DNA of 64,000 bases, taken from contig NC_083371.1 in assembly GCF_029542785.1 (NCBI RefSeq), positions 496,001 through 560,000 on the forward strand. Direction: 5' to 3'. The notes under the pieces were generated by a model, which was given only the letters and a program-made list of their open reading frames with translations, was not told the DNA's origin and ran no database searches. The DNA is from Malassezia japonica (Eukaryota; Basidiomycota; Malasseziomycetes; Malasseziales; Malasseziaceae). The translations under genes were made by a program, and so were the position numbers. Shown piece after piece: positions 21,055 through 31,772 of the stretch. The number at the start of each line of letters is the position of its first letter. Position 1 is the stretch's first letter.

Positions 21055-22419
21055 CTACTCTCCACCCGCGCTACTTTCCGCGCGTGGAGGCGTGGCGTCA
21101 GGCGGCGAATCGCGTGGCGCCATCGCAGCCGCACACAGCGCCGCAAGGCCTGTGGGGAGCAGGGGGTCCGCGTCGCGCGCGTAGGAAAAGAGTATTTGTG
21201 TTTCGCGCTCGGTAAGACCAAATGTAGAAAAGGTGGAACCGGCCGAGGGAGCATGCATCCAATCTAGAGGGATCCACGCCTGCAGGACCGAGAGGGTATA
21301 GTGCCGAATGTTGCTGTTGGGCTGGGGAAGTTGTGCACGTACGAATGCGAGGATGGCGGATTCTTGGGGGGCACGCTCTGGGGTATCGCGCGGGGGAATG
21401 CGTAGCCATAGTTGGCCCAGTGTTCGCGCACATTCGAGTCCGGTCGCATAGGCTAGCGTCGAGGACGTGAGACCATGCCGGGCATAGACATCGACAAGAG
21501 TCGCCTCAAGCGGTTCCAGATCGTCTTTGTCTAGATCGCGAATCACTGATCGGCACGCTTCGATGGCAGCGAGGCGCAGATAGGGCGCGTCGGCGCGGCA
21601 CAGGGGCTGAAGCAGCTCCGTCATTCGTGACCGGCCCAGGAGCGCCGGCTGGCGCTCGGAAACCCACCGCAAGATGCGAACAATGGTGCGCAGCACGCCT
21701 GCATCTGTCTCGGGAGCACGGCGGCGGCGGGACGTATCGAGCATCTCGTGGACACGCTCCAGGAGGACCGGTGCTAGTTCGCAGTCGGGGCGGCTTTCGT
21801 CTTCGACCGCGTGCATCGCGTCCCACTCACTCAGCATACCATAGTACATCGCTTGCAGGCTCTTTTTTCTCACGCTCGCTTTATCGTGATACGACAGGTG
21901 CAGCAGCGGCGTCGAGATGGCTGGTAGGAGCTCGTAGCCGTGGGGAATGCCTTTGGCGAGCGACTGCAGCACGGCGTCGGATAGCGCCTTCTCCTGCACC
22001 ACCTGAACAATTTGTTCGCGCACTGTATTCCGCAGAAGAACCGGGGGTATGAGCGAATCGGACTCTGACGTATAGTGCACCCCCTCCGAGAGGTGCTCTA
22101 GCATGGACCATGCCACCACCGCGTCGCGTGCGCTCTTGGGTTGTGATAACACCTGTAGCATAGGCATCGTGCAGAATGCCAAGCGCTCGGTTCCACCCAC
22201 AAAAGGAGAATAGACCGTCTGACAGTAGAGGACCAAGAGCAGCGCGCTCCCCGCATCCATGGTCCCCCCCTGCGGAGAAAGAGACCGTTTGGCCTCTTCT
22301 AGTACGCGGTCGACTATCTCTTGTGTACTTCCGGTGTCGCTGGCGGCTTCCAATGCCCGGACGCACCGGAACTGGGCACGCGAGCACGCCCCGGACCGCA
22401 GCCAGGTTATCTCCTCCAT
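21055..22419 (-). CDS. Armadillo/adaptin-like helical repeat protein, unrecognised
   Basis: A single exon of 454 residues from MEEITWLRSGACSR. The sequence is an all-helical solenoid: LLHLSYHDKASVRKKSLQAMYYG resembles the adaptin pattern of neighbouring helices, followed by LLQPLCRADAPYLRLAAIEACRS. The length is about half that of AP-complex large subunits, and no ear domain is seen. It may be a reduced adaptin-like or importin-like protein. I cannot assign it. The upstream in-frame ATG (22488) would overlap the preceding TAM41 3' end, so 22419 is preferred. Confidence 0.55.
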   Translation of the reverse strand: MEEITWLRSGACSRAQFRCVRALEAASDTGSTQEIVDRVLEEAKRSLSPQGGTMDAGSALLLVLYCQTVYSPFVGGTERLAFCTMPMLQVLSQPKSARDAVVAWSMLEHLSEGVHYTSESDSLIPPVLLRNTVREQIVQVVQEKALSDAVLQSLAKGIPHGYELLPAISTPLLHLSYHDKASVRKKSLQAMYYGMLSEWDAMHAVEDESRPDCELAPVLLERVHEMLDTSRRRRAPETDAGVLRTIVRILRWVSERQPALLGRSRMTELLQPLCRADAPYLRLAAIEACRSVIRDLDKDDLEPLEATLVDVYARHGLTSSTLAYATGLECARTLGQLWLRIPPRDTPERAPQESAILAFVRAQLPQPNSNIRHYTLSVLQAWIPLDWMHAPSAGSTFSTFGLTERETQILFSYARDADPLLPTGLAALCAAAMAPRDSPPDATPPRAESSAGGE

Positions 22420-22468
22420 GGTGGACCGTGCGAAGCGGCGAAATTGGACGTATTTACGACTAACGAAT

Positions 22469-24345
22469 TTATTTCTTTTGGCCCTCACGGTACTGTGTCA
22501 GCTTTCGCACGTACCTTGTTAAACTTGGAAAGCAAGTAGCGCAGCGAGCGGCCAATACCCGCCGTGTACAAACCCTTGAGCGACTGGACCTGCGCAGGAT
22601 AGTTGACGGTCGCGGCGAGCTGGTCCTTGAGTACCTCGTTGAACGAGTCCTGCTGCACCACCGCCAGCCAGAAACGCGTAATGAGCGGGGGAAGCTGGTC
22701 ATTATTGGCGCTCGCGCCCGAGGCCAGGTTCTCGACCTTGGCGTCTGATTTGCTAAGCTTCTTGACCTCTGGCAAGACCTGCGGCGTAGCGGCATCGCGC
22801 TCAAATGCCTCCTCGCCCATCTCGCTCAGCTCCTTAAAGAGGGGGTGATGCGATGGGTTGCGTAGGTAATGCTTGATGATGCGCTTGCGCAGGTTCGCAG
22901 GCAGGTTCGATGCGATCGATGCGCGCGTGTTGGGCGAAATGTCTTGCTGAGGTTAGCCTAGCCACGCACCATCATCGTATGCCACTTGACCCCGCTTTCT
23001 GGCTCGACACGCACAAAGCGGAAACGGGTAACGAGGTCCGCGCACATGAAACGGAACCATGCCTTTTGGTTCTGCACAATGTTCTGCACCTTGTTTTGGT
23101 TCTCACCTCCCGGTACCTTCATGCGGAAGTCGCCCATGTAGCTCAGCGAGGCCATGGTGGTGTACAGATCCTCTTCCGTGAAGCGCTCCGGCAGCAGCAG
23201 GAACGAGACACGCAGCGCCGAGGCCAAGTTGGCCTGCTCAGCGATCGGCACGCGCCCATCGGTCGAGTCAAAGAGCGTCGCAATGGGCTTGTGCATGCGG
23301 CCACTCACGTAGAGCGTGTCCCACTGCAAGAGATCCTCACACATGCGGTCCACCGAAATCACGCCGTACTTGATAATCTGGGTCAGAAAAAATGACGTAC
23401 TTCGCCCTCCGACTTGACGTACGGGACATACCAGATCCCAGCGCCCATATTCTGCACCTTGCGCAGGGCCCAGTGGCCGCCCCAGCGCACCCACCAGGGA
23501 TAGTGATGGGGGTTGGTAAGCATGTTGCGAGCGTGCCACATGGCCGGGTTGCGCACGGCAATCACCATGTCGATCATCGGCGGCACACCGCCCGGCTGCT
23601 GCTTGGCCATCTTGGCCTGGCTAAAGACGCCGGAGCCATACGCAAAGGCGTACAGGAACTGGGGCAGGTTGATGACGTTGAGCACGTGCAGGAGCTTCTT
23701 GCGGTGCTCTGCCTCAGTCGTGGCGAGGCGCGAGATATGGGGAACGGTTGTCGGCAGGACAAACGACGCGGGGTACCGCTGGAAGCCGGCCTTGCGCGCC
23801 GCAGCGTCGTCCTTCTCGTCGGCTTCGCGCTCCGCAAGCGCGTCCTCACGGAATTCGTTGCGCTCCTTCTCCTCTGCACTCTCGCGCCCCTCTGCGGTAT
23901 AGTCAGACGGGTTGTACCCCTCCTTCTCGGCTGCTGCGTCGTACGCCTTGTCGGCTTCGCGCTCCGCCTCGGCGTCTTGGCGGAAATCGTCGCGCACGGA
24001 CTGCTCCTTGCTGACCTTTGAAGCGTAGTCTTGCGAATCATAGCCCTCCTTCTCGGCCGCCGCGTCGTACTTCTGGTCTGCCGCGCGCTCGGCCGCCGCG
24101 TCCTCGCGGAAATCCTTCCGGGTGCGGTCTTCGTTGCGCTCGGCCCAGCACAAGGACGAGCTCAGGCCGCGCTTCGTACATAGCAATGCTCCCGGCGAGC
24201 TCCGGAACGCAGTAGGCACCGCATAGCATAGACCCGAACGACTCGCGCTGCTCTGGGCAGCGCGCGCCGCGAGCCGTGTCATCGGTGTCATACCCCACAT
24301 GGCAGTGTCCCGTGGACTTCGGAGAACGGTCGGAAGTGGAGGCAC
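22469..24345 (-). CDS. TAM41: Mitochondrial CDP-diacylglycerol synthase Tam41
   Basis: Four exons give 602 residues; introns are at 23378-23400 (23 nt), 22947-22969 (23) and 22493-22514 (22). After a Ser/Arg/Ala-rich presequence (around MTRLAARAAQSSASRSG) there is an unusual charged repeat region (residues ~79-188). The catalytic nucleotidyltransferase domain follows: YAFAYGSGVFSQ, MIDMVIAVRNPAMWHARNM, NPHHYPWWVRW, then GVISVDRMCEDLLQWDTLY after splicing. Tam41 makes CDP-DAG for cardiolipin on the matrix side of the inner membrane. The last exon encodes only YREGQKK. The start could also be ATG 24300. Confidence 0.93.
23782..24111 (-). repeat. Three-copy charged repeat inside TAM41
   Basis: Three ~24-residue units, FREDAAAERAADQKYDAAAE..., FRQDAEAEREADKAYDAAAE... 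and FREDALAEREADEKDDAAAR..., start at residues 79, 121 and 165 with a 42-44 residue period. They lie between the targeting sequence and the enzyme domain. They are absent from the Tam41 core as I know it. Confidence 0.8.
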
Positions 24346-24365
24346 TTGACCGGTCTATGTGGAGG

Positions 24366-26043
24366 CTACGCCGGAGCACTGGCCAGGCGATCGTCGAGCA
24401 GGCCCTGCGTCTGGAGGTGTGCCATGACGCCGCCGACGAGGTGTAGGCTGCCGGCAACAAACACGTTCGGAGTTCCTCCGGCCTGCTTGGCACCCTGCAT
24501 CGCATGCTCGATGCTCGGCACGACAAAGACCTTGGCCTGGTCGTCGACCGACACGGTCAGCTGACCGTGCGCTGGCGCCGGGAGGCCGAGGAGCGAGCAC
24601 CAGGCGTGCAAGAGCTCCTGCTGCAGCGCCATGCTTGCGAGTTCATTCGGGTCGACTGCGCGCGAGACGAGGTCTGTGTGAGCTTGGGGACGTACCACTT
24701 GCCGAGCCGCCGTCGGCAAACGTATTGTTTGTGCAAAAGTAGATCTGAGCAAAGAATACCTTGGCCTCCTCCTTGGACATGGTCTTTTCGAGTTCTTCCA
24801 AGACCGTGCGCAAGAGCGTCATTCCCGAGCGGCCGTTGGTGCAGTTAAAGATGAGCACGCGAGGCTCCTTGGACGGCAACACCTCTTTCAGATACCACTG
24901 CACGCAGAACTGGATGCTCTCGATGGTATGCGCGCCGTCCAAAAAGTAGGTCGCGCCCGAGCTTGCGGCTGCCGGAACCGTCTGGCACCGGCCCGGCCAG
25001 AAAGCACGCTCGAGGCCCTGTGCGACGGCGTCCGAGACCTGCTCGCCGTCTGTCTGGAAGTGGTCCACGGCGCCCGGGAAGAGTTTGCGGCCCTTTTCGG
25101 ACGCGACAAACTCACGCACGAGCCCCACGGCGAGGCTCGCATTCGCGCGCTGGTGGTCGCCCGGCAGGCCGAGCGTGCGCGCATGCACCGCCGGCAGTTC
25201 GGGCACCACCTCAAACTTGGACGCGTGCACCTTTTTGGCGTATTGGTGCAGGACCTGCAGCGCACTCTCGCCCTGCTGTGTAGAGAGCGCTGGGGCACCC
25301 TCCTTAAAGATGCCCGCCTTTTGCAGCGCAATCTCCTCGATCGTGCTGCCGAGGATGGCCGTGTGGTCGAGACCCAGCGGCGTGACACCTGTCACGACTG
25401 GGTGGGTCACAATGTTGGTCGAGTCGTACAGGCCGCCGATGCCCACCTCGAGGAGCGTCGCCGCGACGCGCTCCGAGATGAACACGTGGAATGCGAGCAA
25501 GGTCATGAAGCGGAAGTAGATTGGGCGCAGCGGCGTCACGGAAAACTGGCGCTCGGTGTTTTGTTCGAGGCGCTCCCACACCTCCCAGAAGTACTTCGCA
25601 AATGTCTCCTCCGAGAGTGGCACGCCGTCGATGCGGATGCGCTCGCGTGCAGCGACCATGTGCGGCGAGGTATACAGGCCGATCTTTTCCGTGCCCTTGG
25701 TCCGCACAGTGCGCAGGAGCGAGTCGCAGAATGCGGCTGTTGATCCCTTTCCCTTGGTCCCTGTAATGTGAATGACGTTGATCTCGTCGAGCTCCTCGCG
25801 CTTGTGTCCGATACGCGCGAGGTACTCGGTCATTTCCGGCTCGTTGAGCTCGTTGACCGTCTTTCCGCTCTTGCGGATCGCCTCAATCGTGGCAGCATTC
25901 GACTGCAGCGAGTTGAGTGCGTCGATCGCAGCTGCGTACGTCCGTGCTTCGGTCATGATACTCCGGGTCCACGCGCGTAGTGCTCCACTCGCAGGTCGCG
26001 CCCAAGCGAGGCGCATGCCGACCGGAGAGCGCGCGCGGACCAA
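24366..26043 (-). CDS. MET7: Folylpolyglutamate synthase
   Basis: Two exons (26043-24696, 24673-24366; 22-nt intron) give 551 residues. Mur-ligase/FPGS motifs are HITGTKGKGSTAAF (P-loop), LYTSPHMVAARERIRI, EVGIGGLYDSTNI, TPLGLDHTAILG, FLDGAHTIES and LIFNCTNGRSG. The enzyme adds glutamates to folates. The first 29 residues (MVRARSPVGMRLAWARPASG...) look like a mitochondrial presequence. A second in-frame ATG (25956, MTEARTYAAAIDALNSLQ) would give a cytosolic form, as in animals where two starts give two isoforms. The last exon begins just after DGGSAS. Confidence 0.95.
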
Positions 26044-26362
26044 CAGTTAATATTACTAAGCAGCACGTGGTCTCGGCCGCAACGCTATCTAGTTTTGCCA
26101 GAATGCACGTGATATCATGGATCCGCGAGCCCCGCCAGTTCTTCGAGACGTGCCCTGGACAAAGCAGTGGAGAGCCGCGGAGGATTTCTCTTTTAACCAT
26201 CAAGGCCATCTGAGTGGATTCACTTTGGTGCGTATTTCTTGAGCGAAAAGGTGCACAGAACGATCGCAACAGCATACAAATACGTGCTGCCTGTTTTGCG
26301 TCGCGCGTTTTCGCTCATTCACTTTCCTAGAGATCAGCGTTACTAACACCCAACAGCCAACC
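26044..26362. promoter_or_regulatory. Bidirectional promoter FPGS / RPL6
   Basis: The 319-base divergent region carries CACGTG at 26064-26069 and 26106-26111. Its right part probably is an RPL6 leader with an intron (see 26228-26356). Confidence 0.5.
26228..26356 (+). other. Probable 5'-UTR intron of RPL6
   Basis: A GTGCGT donor at 26228 and a TACTAAC branch followed by an acceptor CAACAG ending at 26356 lie just before the RPL6 ATG (26363). The branch-acceptor match is strong; the donor is the best nearby but not the only option. About 129 nt, much longer than the coding introns. Inferred only. Confidence 0.5.
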
Positions 26363-27076
26363 ATGGCCCGCAACAGCACCGTTAGCCCTTACGTCGGCCG
26401 TCTCGGTCGCAGCGCCCTCTACTCGAAGAAGGGTGGCTACAAGCACGCTGGCCGCAAGCCTGCTGCTGCCGCCGAGGAGGCCCCCGTCGCCACCAAGGAG
26501 AAGACCGTTGGTGGTGCCAAGAACGCTGGCAAGCGTGTCGTGCCCACTACCAAGGCCCCGCGCTTCTACCCTGCTGACGACGTGCGCACCAAGAAGGTCA
26601 GCCGCAAGACTGCCAAGCCTGCCAAGCTGCGCGAGAGCATCACCCCCGGTACCGTGCTCATCCTCCTCGCCGGCCGCTTCCGCGGCAAGCGCGTGGTTTT
26701 CCTGAAGCAGCTCGACAGCGGTCTCCTGCTCGTCACTGGTCCTTTCAAGATCAACGGTGTGCCCCTCCGCCGCGTGAACCAGGCCTACGTTATTGCCACC
26801 AGCACCAAGGTCGACCTCGGCTCGTTCCAGGTTGACGCTAAGCTCGACGATGCATACTTCCGCCGCGAGAAGGCTGCCAAGACCAAGGCCGAGGCTTCCT
26901 TCTTCGCTGACCCCGCCAACAAGGCTCCCCTTCCCGAGAACAAGGTGGCTGACCAGAAGGCGCTTGACAAGGAGGTGATTGCTGCCGTGAAGAAGCAGGG
27001 CCCGATCCTTGCCAAATACCTGGCTGCCACCTTCTCCCTGTCCAAGGGTGACAAGCCGCACGCCCTCCGCTTCTAA
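26363..27076 (+). CDS. RPL6: 60S ribosomal protein eL6
   Basis: One coding exon of 237 residues. eL6 features are [13 protein letters not shown], the KOW-like core [40 protein letters not shown] and [10 protein letters not shown]. It belongs to the cytosolic large ribosomal subunit. Codons are strongly biased to C-ending forms (AAG, GCC, CTC), unlike weaker bias in the neighbours, as expected for high expression. The 3' end is convergent with PET127, 195 bases away. Confidence 0.97.
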   Translation: MARNSTVSPYVGRLGRSALYSKKGGYKHAGRKPAAAAEEAPVATKEKTVGGAKNAGKRVVPTTKAPRFYPADDVRTKKVSRKTAKPAKLRESITPGTVLILLAGRFRGKRVVFLKQLDSGLLLVTGPFKINGVPLRRVNQAYVIATSTKVDLGSFQVDAKLDDAYFRREKAAKTKAEASFFADPANKAPLPENKVADQKALDKEVIAAVKKQGPILAKYLAATFSLSKGDKPHALRF

Positions 27077-27271
27077 GCGGATCGCTGCATGTGATGTCGA
27101 CCTCGCAGCTTGTACACAAGCTGCTTGGTACGGTCCTGCTCGAGCGAGGCTAGCCGCTCTTTGTTCGTAACGCGCGGCGTGCTTTGCAACGCAAACCGTA
27201 TCTGTTTCCAAAATAGGCTGGAATTGAACGCACTTTGAGTGCTGTTTGCCCATTGCATTGCCAACCAGGCG

Positions 27272-29532
27272 CTATAGTCTATGGTACAAAATAGGACGCT
27301 CCGAGGCGCGTGCCGCCTTCGCTTCCTCGGCCCCTTCACGACTGAGCTCACGCAGGCGGCGCGTCGTGCCGTCGGGCAGGCGCTGCCACTTGACCGACTG
27401 CTCTTCGACGACGACCGCGGGCTTGGGCACGGTCTGCGCGAGGGTCATGCCTTTGCGCTGCATCACTTCGCGGGTCGTGAGCTGGCCGGGCGCGCGGGGC
27501 ATACCGATCGCCTTACCGTTCTCACGCTCCTCAAGGAAGCGTATCAGCGCAGGCTCATACTGCGCAAGCGCATCCACACGCTCGCCTTCGCGCTCGTTGA
27601 GCGAGTCGACATTGGGAATGCACATCGCCTGGAGCGTTTGCTGGCGCTGGCGGATATCTTGCAGATTGCTGCGCATCTGCTCCTGGTTGAGCTCGTGGCG
27701 GGGCGTAATGCAGTAGTCGACGTGCCACTGCAGGTCCGACAGCGACGTCTTGGCCGAGCGCCCGTTGCGCACCTCTTCCAGCTGCGCATCAGTCATCGGA
27801 CCGTTGAGCGAGGCAGGGTCGACCGGGCCACGCACCAGCGCATCGTTCAGATAGCGGTCCATCGTGACGTCCAGCTGCATGATGCGCGATGCATCCGCAT
27901 TCTCGACCAGCACCGTCATGGCACTCGCTCCAGCGCGCGTTTCGAGCGTGACGCCGATGGACTCGTCGGGGAATTGCTCGGTCGCGGCGTCCAGCACCTT
28001 TTCCAAGAGACCCAGCGAGAGGCGGTAGGCCAACTCGCCCATCTCGGCACTGCCAAAGAGCCGGACACTCATCTCCTCGAGGCTAATGTACTGGAAGCCA
28101 AAGATCTGCGCCGTGTTGTGGTAGGCGACAAAGATGCCGTCCATGTTGCCGATGCGGGCTTGGAAGTTGTACTTGAGGAATGCGGCACGGACCATATCCC
28201 AGTACTCGCGCTCAAACGAGCTCCAGAGACCGTGCGCCTGGTCGACTTGGTAGCCAGATGCCTCGGCATAGTTGGCGCGGTCGTGGCGCACCGAGACGCA
28301 CGCGCGCGTCTTCAGGTCAAATGTGCGGTTCGGCAGCCGGGGGTCTTCACAGTCGAGCTGCGAGCGCATGAGGAAGCGCGACGTCTGCGCATAGTGGTAC
28401 GCCTCTTTTTGCTCGCGCGCTTTCTTGGGCAGCTTGTGGCTGTTGACCCGCTCGTACATGGTATATTCTTTCACCGGCGCGGTCAAAAATTTTTCAAGAC
28501 TCTTGCCGAGCGACGTGAGGACATAGTTGGAGTTGTCCACCTCGCCGTCGCTGCCTTTGTCGGCATCAATCGCATAAAAGCCGCTCGGCTGTCGCTGCAG
28601 GCGCACCGAAATCGGGAGCTTGGCGCCTTCGCTAAAGCCGGTCGGCATATCGCTAAAGCTGGGACTAAAGCCATGCAACTCCGGCTCCTTCCAGCGGCTC
28701 AACAGGTAGTAGCAGTGGCTCAGCAAGCCGGTCATGCTGCTCGTACTTCCGCAGTACTTCTTGCCTTGCTTCTTGGTAATCTCCAAGAGCTCTGGGTCCT
28801 TGCTGGACGTGAGATAGGGAGGGAGCGCATCGTAGTCGAACAGGTCCACGTCCAACACGTCCCGAATGCGCGGCTCGTAGTTGTAAATGCCGGTACGCTT
28901 ATCACGCAACCAATGCACGCCGGGGCTGGGTCAGAAAAGGTACACACTTGAACAAAACACGGTCCAGGCCGTGTGCAAGTCGCGAGACGTTCATCTTGCG
29001 CAGGGGCTTGACGGCTGGGTCAGTAGGGCGACGTACTCTGCACGGCAATGTCTGCAGCGGCCAGCCGGCCAGCGCGCTCGCCCGACGCACCTTGCCCGTC
29101 CGTGAACTCTTCCAGGCGCACGAGACGCGCGGCATCAGCCTCCTTTCCGCGCAAAAAGCTCGTGGGGCGCGGCGCGCGCTTCGACGAGGGGCGAGGAAAC
29201 GACACGACCTTTGGCGGGGGCGGCGCCGCCTTGGGCTGCGGCTCGGGCTTGTCCTCTTCTCCTTTGCCTACTTTCTTGGGCTTGTCCTCCTTCTCCTCCT
29301 TGCCCTTGACGCGCGACGCAACAGCCTTCTTGGCTGCGCGCTCATTGTTCCGCTTGCTACGCGCATGGAGCAGCACCAATTTGGTGTACTTTGACGCGGA
29401 TTTTTTTGGGCTAGGGGCGCTCGTATGAAATGCGCGTGTAGACGTGTGCAAATTCGGTACGCGGATTGCATGCGACACCAACGGTCCACGCCACGCTGCC
29501 CACATCCTTCGCCCTGCACGCGAGACGCACAA
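27272..29532 (-). CDS. PET127: Mitochondrial RNA-processing protein Pet127
   Basis: Three exons give 738 residues; introns are at 29015-29036 and 28926-28947 (both 22 nt). The N-terminus (MWAAWRGPLVSHAIRVPNLH and on) is a mitochondrial presequence, then a Lys/Pro-rich linker. The conserved block reads LAHGLDRVLFNPGVHWLRD after splicing, then YNYEPRIRDVLDVDLFDYD, KKYCGSTSSMTGLLSHCYY and QARIGNMDGIFVAYHNTAQI. Pet127 acts at the inner membrane in 5' processing and turnover of mitochondrial mRNAs in S. cerevisiae. The second exon is only 67 nt. The start is either 29532 or ATG 29505. Confidence 0.92.
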
Positions 29533-29614
29533 CGTTCGCGGGCGCCACAGAAATGTGATTAGTCATCGCCGGCGCCTGCTCTAGGCATACTATAGGGGTA
29601 TCGACACGCGTGTG

Positions 29615-30297
29615 CTAGTTTTCGACGTTCCATAGCCGGCACCTGTGTGAGACATGCGACGTACCATAGCTCGGGCGGCTGGAGTGGTTTGTAGCCATGT
29701 GACTCGAATTCACGGGGCCAAAGTTCGGAGAAGAAATAAACTGCGTTAGTCGCACAACGTACTGAGGTGGCCAATACACAGCCCAGCGACCTCATCGAGT
29801 ATATCCAGCTTGAACCCGCGCAGGGCCCAGTTCATCGCCGTGTACACGAATGGCTGGTAAGGAGCTGTGAAGACCAGCAGGCCAAAGAAGGCCATGCGTA
29901 TGTGGCGGTTCTTGCGGCTCCACAGGTACATGAGCACGTACGACAACCCATCCGACAGGAACGGCATGTGGACCACCGAGCTAGCTAGCAGGAGCATGAT
30001 GGACGCGATCAACAGGATCCATGCATATTCCGCGCGGCGCGACGCTCCGTACGCCTGCACCTCGAGCATGTACGAGTACCGCATCGCCATGAACAGGTGG
30101 AATAGCGAAGACATATCAATAGAACCAAAGTACAGGAACGTGGTGAGCACACGCCAGTACTGTCGCATGTGAAAGGTGAGGTACGACGAATAAAAGAGCT
30201 GGTACTGCGACACAAAGTCCAGTTTTTCCAGGATGATCAACGACACAGCGCCGACCACCCATACCGTGGTAAACGGCGGGAGGCTATCCAGGTTCAT
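29615..30297 (-). CDS. DER1: Derlin (ER-associated degradation)
   Basis: Three exons give 212 residues; introns are at 29741-29762 and 29643-29664 (both 22 nt). Derlin features are MNLDSLPPFTTVWVVGAVSL, the WR motif region (FHMRQYWRVLTTFLYFG), five to six hydrophobic segments, the LMYLWSRKNRHIRMAFFG loop and GHLIYFFSELWP after splicing. Derlins are rhomboid pseudoproteases that help retrotranslocate misfolded ER proteins. The tail after the second intron is just nine residues (CRLWNVEN with the shared W). It is divergent from the CapZ alpha gene. Confidence 0.92.
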
Positions 30298-30396
30298 AGC
30301 GCACCGTGCGCCGTGGTGGGCAGCGAAGGAAACGCACGACCTCCACGTGTCGATTGTCTCCGTGCCAACCTCCACTTCGGGTTGACGGACACGACG

Positions 30397-31674
30397 ATGA
30401 GCCACGACGCGAGCGGCGATGCGGCCGCACTCTGCCTGCCTATGCTGCTGAAAACACCACCGGGCCAGCTGAAGAATGTATTGCATGATGTAAAGGGGAT
30501 TGTGAGTGCCTCGCCGGGCGCCGTGTCCGAGGACGCTCTGCTCGCCCAAGCTCAGCCGTTCCTGGAACAACATAGCCATGACCAGCTTGCTGTCGCGCCC
30601 ATCGAGCACAATGGCAAGAAGGACGATGCAATTGTATGCGAAGCTGGTAAGCTGAGCACACCTAAGGGTGCGCGATACGTCCATCCTCGCCTGCAATGCA
30701 CGTTCCAATACGATCATGCGCAGGAGCTGGCCTCGGATGTGCAGCCCTTCTCTGACGCGCACGAGCTCGAGGCGCTGCGTGCAGCGCTTGACGAAAAGCT
30801 GGGAAAGTATGTGTACAACCACTTCCACACGGGCGTCTCGTCCGTCTTTCGCCCGACCGCCTTGGCGATTGCTGATCACCTTCCGGAGCCGGGTGTGGAG
30901 ACGGTCGGCGTGGAGAATGAGGACGTCGAGACCGAGACGAAGGACGAAATGATCGAGGAGGCCAGCAAGGCGAAGGACGAGGAAAACGCAAAAGAGACTC
31001 TTGCCGAAGCACAAGAGACTACCGAAGCACAAGAGCCTGCCGATGCAGACAATGCAATGGACACGGATGCGCCTTCTGAGCCGAAGGCGGAGCCTGCCGA
31101 AGCCGCGCCTGCCGAAGCCGCGCCTGCCGAAGCCGCGCCTGCCGAAGCCGCGCCTGCCGAAGCCGCGCCTGCCGAAGCCGCGCCTACGGAGGCCACGCCT
31201 GCAAAAGCTACGGCCACGAGTGCTGCCGAGGCGGCTCCTGCTGCCCCCACCGAATCGGCTCCTGCGGCGCTCACGGTGCACATTGTCGGCAACAAGTACA
31301 ATCTGCGCAACTTCTGGTCGGGGCGCTGGCGCTCGACTTATACCATCGACCCCAAGTCGTTTGCCATTGTCCAGGCCGCGATCTATGTGGACTCGCACTA
31401 CTTTGAGAACGGCAACGTGCAGCTCCATGCCGAGAACCACGACGTGCCGACTGTCGACGCGCCAGGCACAGAGCCGTCGACGGTCGCCCAGGCGCTAGTC
31501 GCTGCGATCGAGAAGCACGAGCAAGCGTACCAGTCGACGCTATTCACCGCTACGGACAGCCTTCGCGAGCAGGCGTTCAAGGCTCTGCGCCGCACGCTTC
31601 CTATCACGCGCCAAAAGATTGACTGGGACAAGGCCGTGTCATACAAGCTCGGCGCGGAGCTGGCCCAACAATGA
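30397..31674 (+). CDS. CAP1: F-actin capping protein alpha subunit with long acidic insertion
   Basis: A single exon of 425 residues beginning MSHDASGDAAALCLPMLL. Both CapZ alpha halves are present: the N-terminal part (TPPGQLKNVLHDVKGIV, YVYNHFHTGVSSVFRP) and the C-terminal part (YNLRNFWSGRWRSTYTID, YFENGNVQLHAENHDV, ALRRTLPITRQKIDWDKAVS). It caps actin barbed ends with the beta subunit. Between the halves lies a ~110-residue Glu/Ala/Pro-rich insertion with six perfect 15-bp repeats. Typical CapZ alpha is ~260-290 residues, so the insertion explains the extra size. Confidence 0.92.
   Translation: MSHDASGDAAALCLPMLLKTPPGQLKNVLHDVKGIVSASPGAVSEDALLAQAQPFLEQHSHDQLAVAPIEHNGKKDDAIVCEAGKLSTPKGARYVHPRLQCTFQYDHAQELASDVQPFSDAHELEALRAALDEKLGKYVYNHFHTGVSSVFRPTALAIADHLPEPGVETVGVENEDVETETKDEMIEEASKAKDEENAKETLAEAQETTEAQEPADADNAMDTDAPSEPKAEPAEAAPAEAAPAEAAPAEAAPAEAAPAEAAPTEATPAKATATSAAEAAPAAPTESAPAALTVHIVGNKYNLRNFWSGRWRSTYTIDPKSFAIVQAAIYVDSHYFENGNVQLHAENHDVPTVDAPGTEPSTVAQALVAAIEKHEQAYQSTLFTATDSLREQAFKALRRTLPITRQKIDWDKAVSYKLGAELAQQ
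31092..31181 (+). repeat. 15-bp tandem repeat, six copies, in CapZ alpha
   Basis: Unit GCCTGCCGAAGCCGC is repeated six times without change and encodes (PAEAA)n. The period is a multiple of three, so copy-number changes stay in frame. Perfect copies suggest recent expansion. Confidence 0.9.
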
Positions 31675-31772
31675 ACACGTGATTCTTTGTTGATGGTCCG
31701 TGCAACAATGGAGCGTCTGTGGCTGTACGCAGAAGGAGTACATAAATCATGCGTGCCAGAGGCTAGCTCTGC

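Noticed and set aside
29690..29720. tRNA-like string near GACTCGAATTC
   Set aside because: It lies inside a DER1 exon and lacks a proper B box and stems. No tRNA found elsewhere either.
30298..31440. Minus-strand frame extending DER1 upstream
   Set aside because: It is antisense to CapZ alpha (repeats of GRRGF). The derlin start at 30297 is the conserved one.
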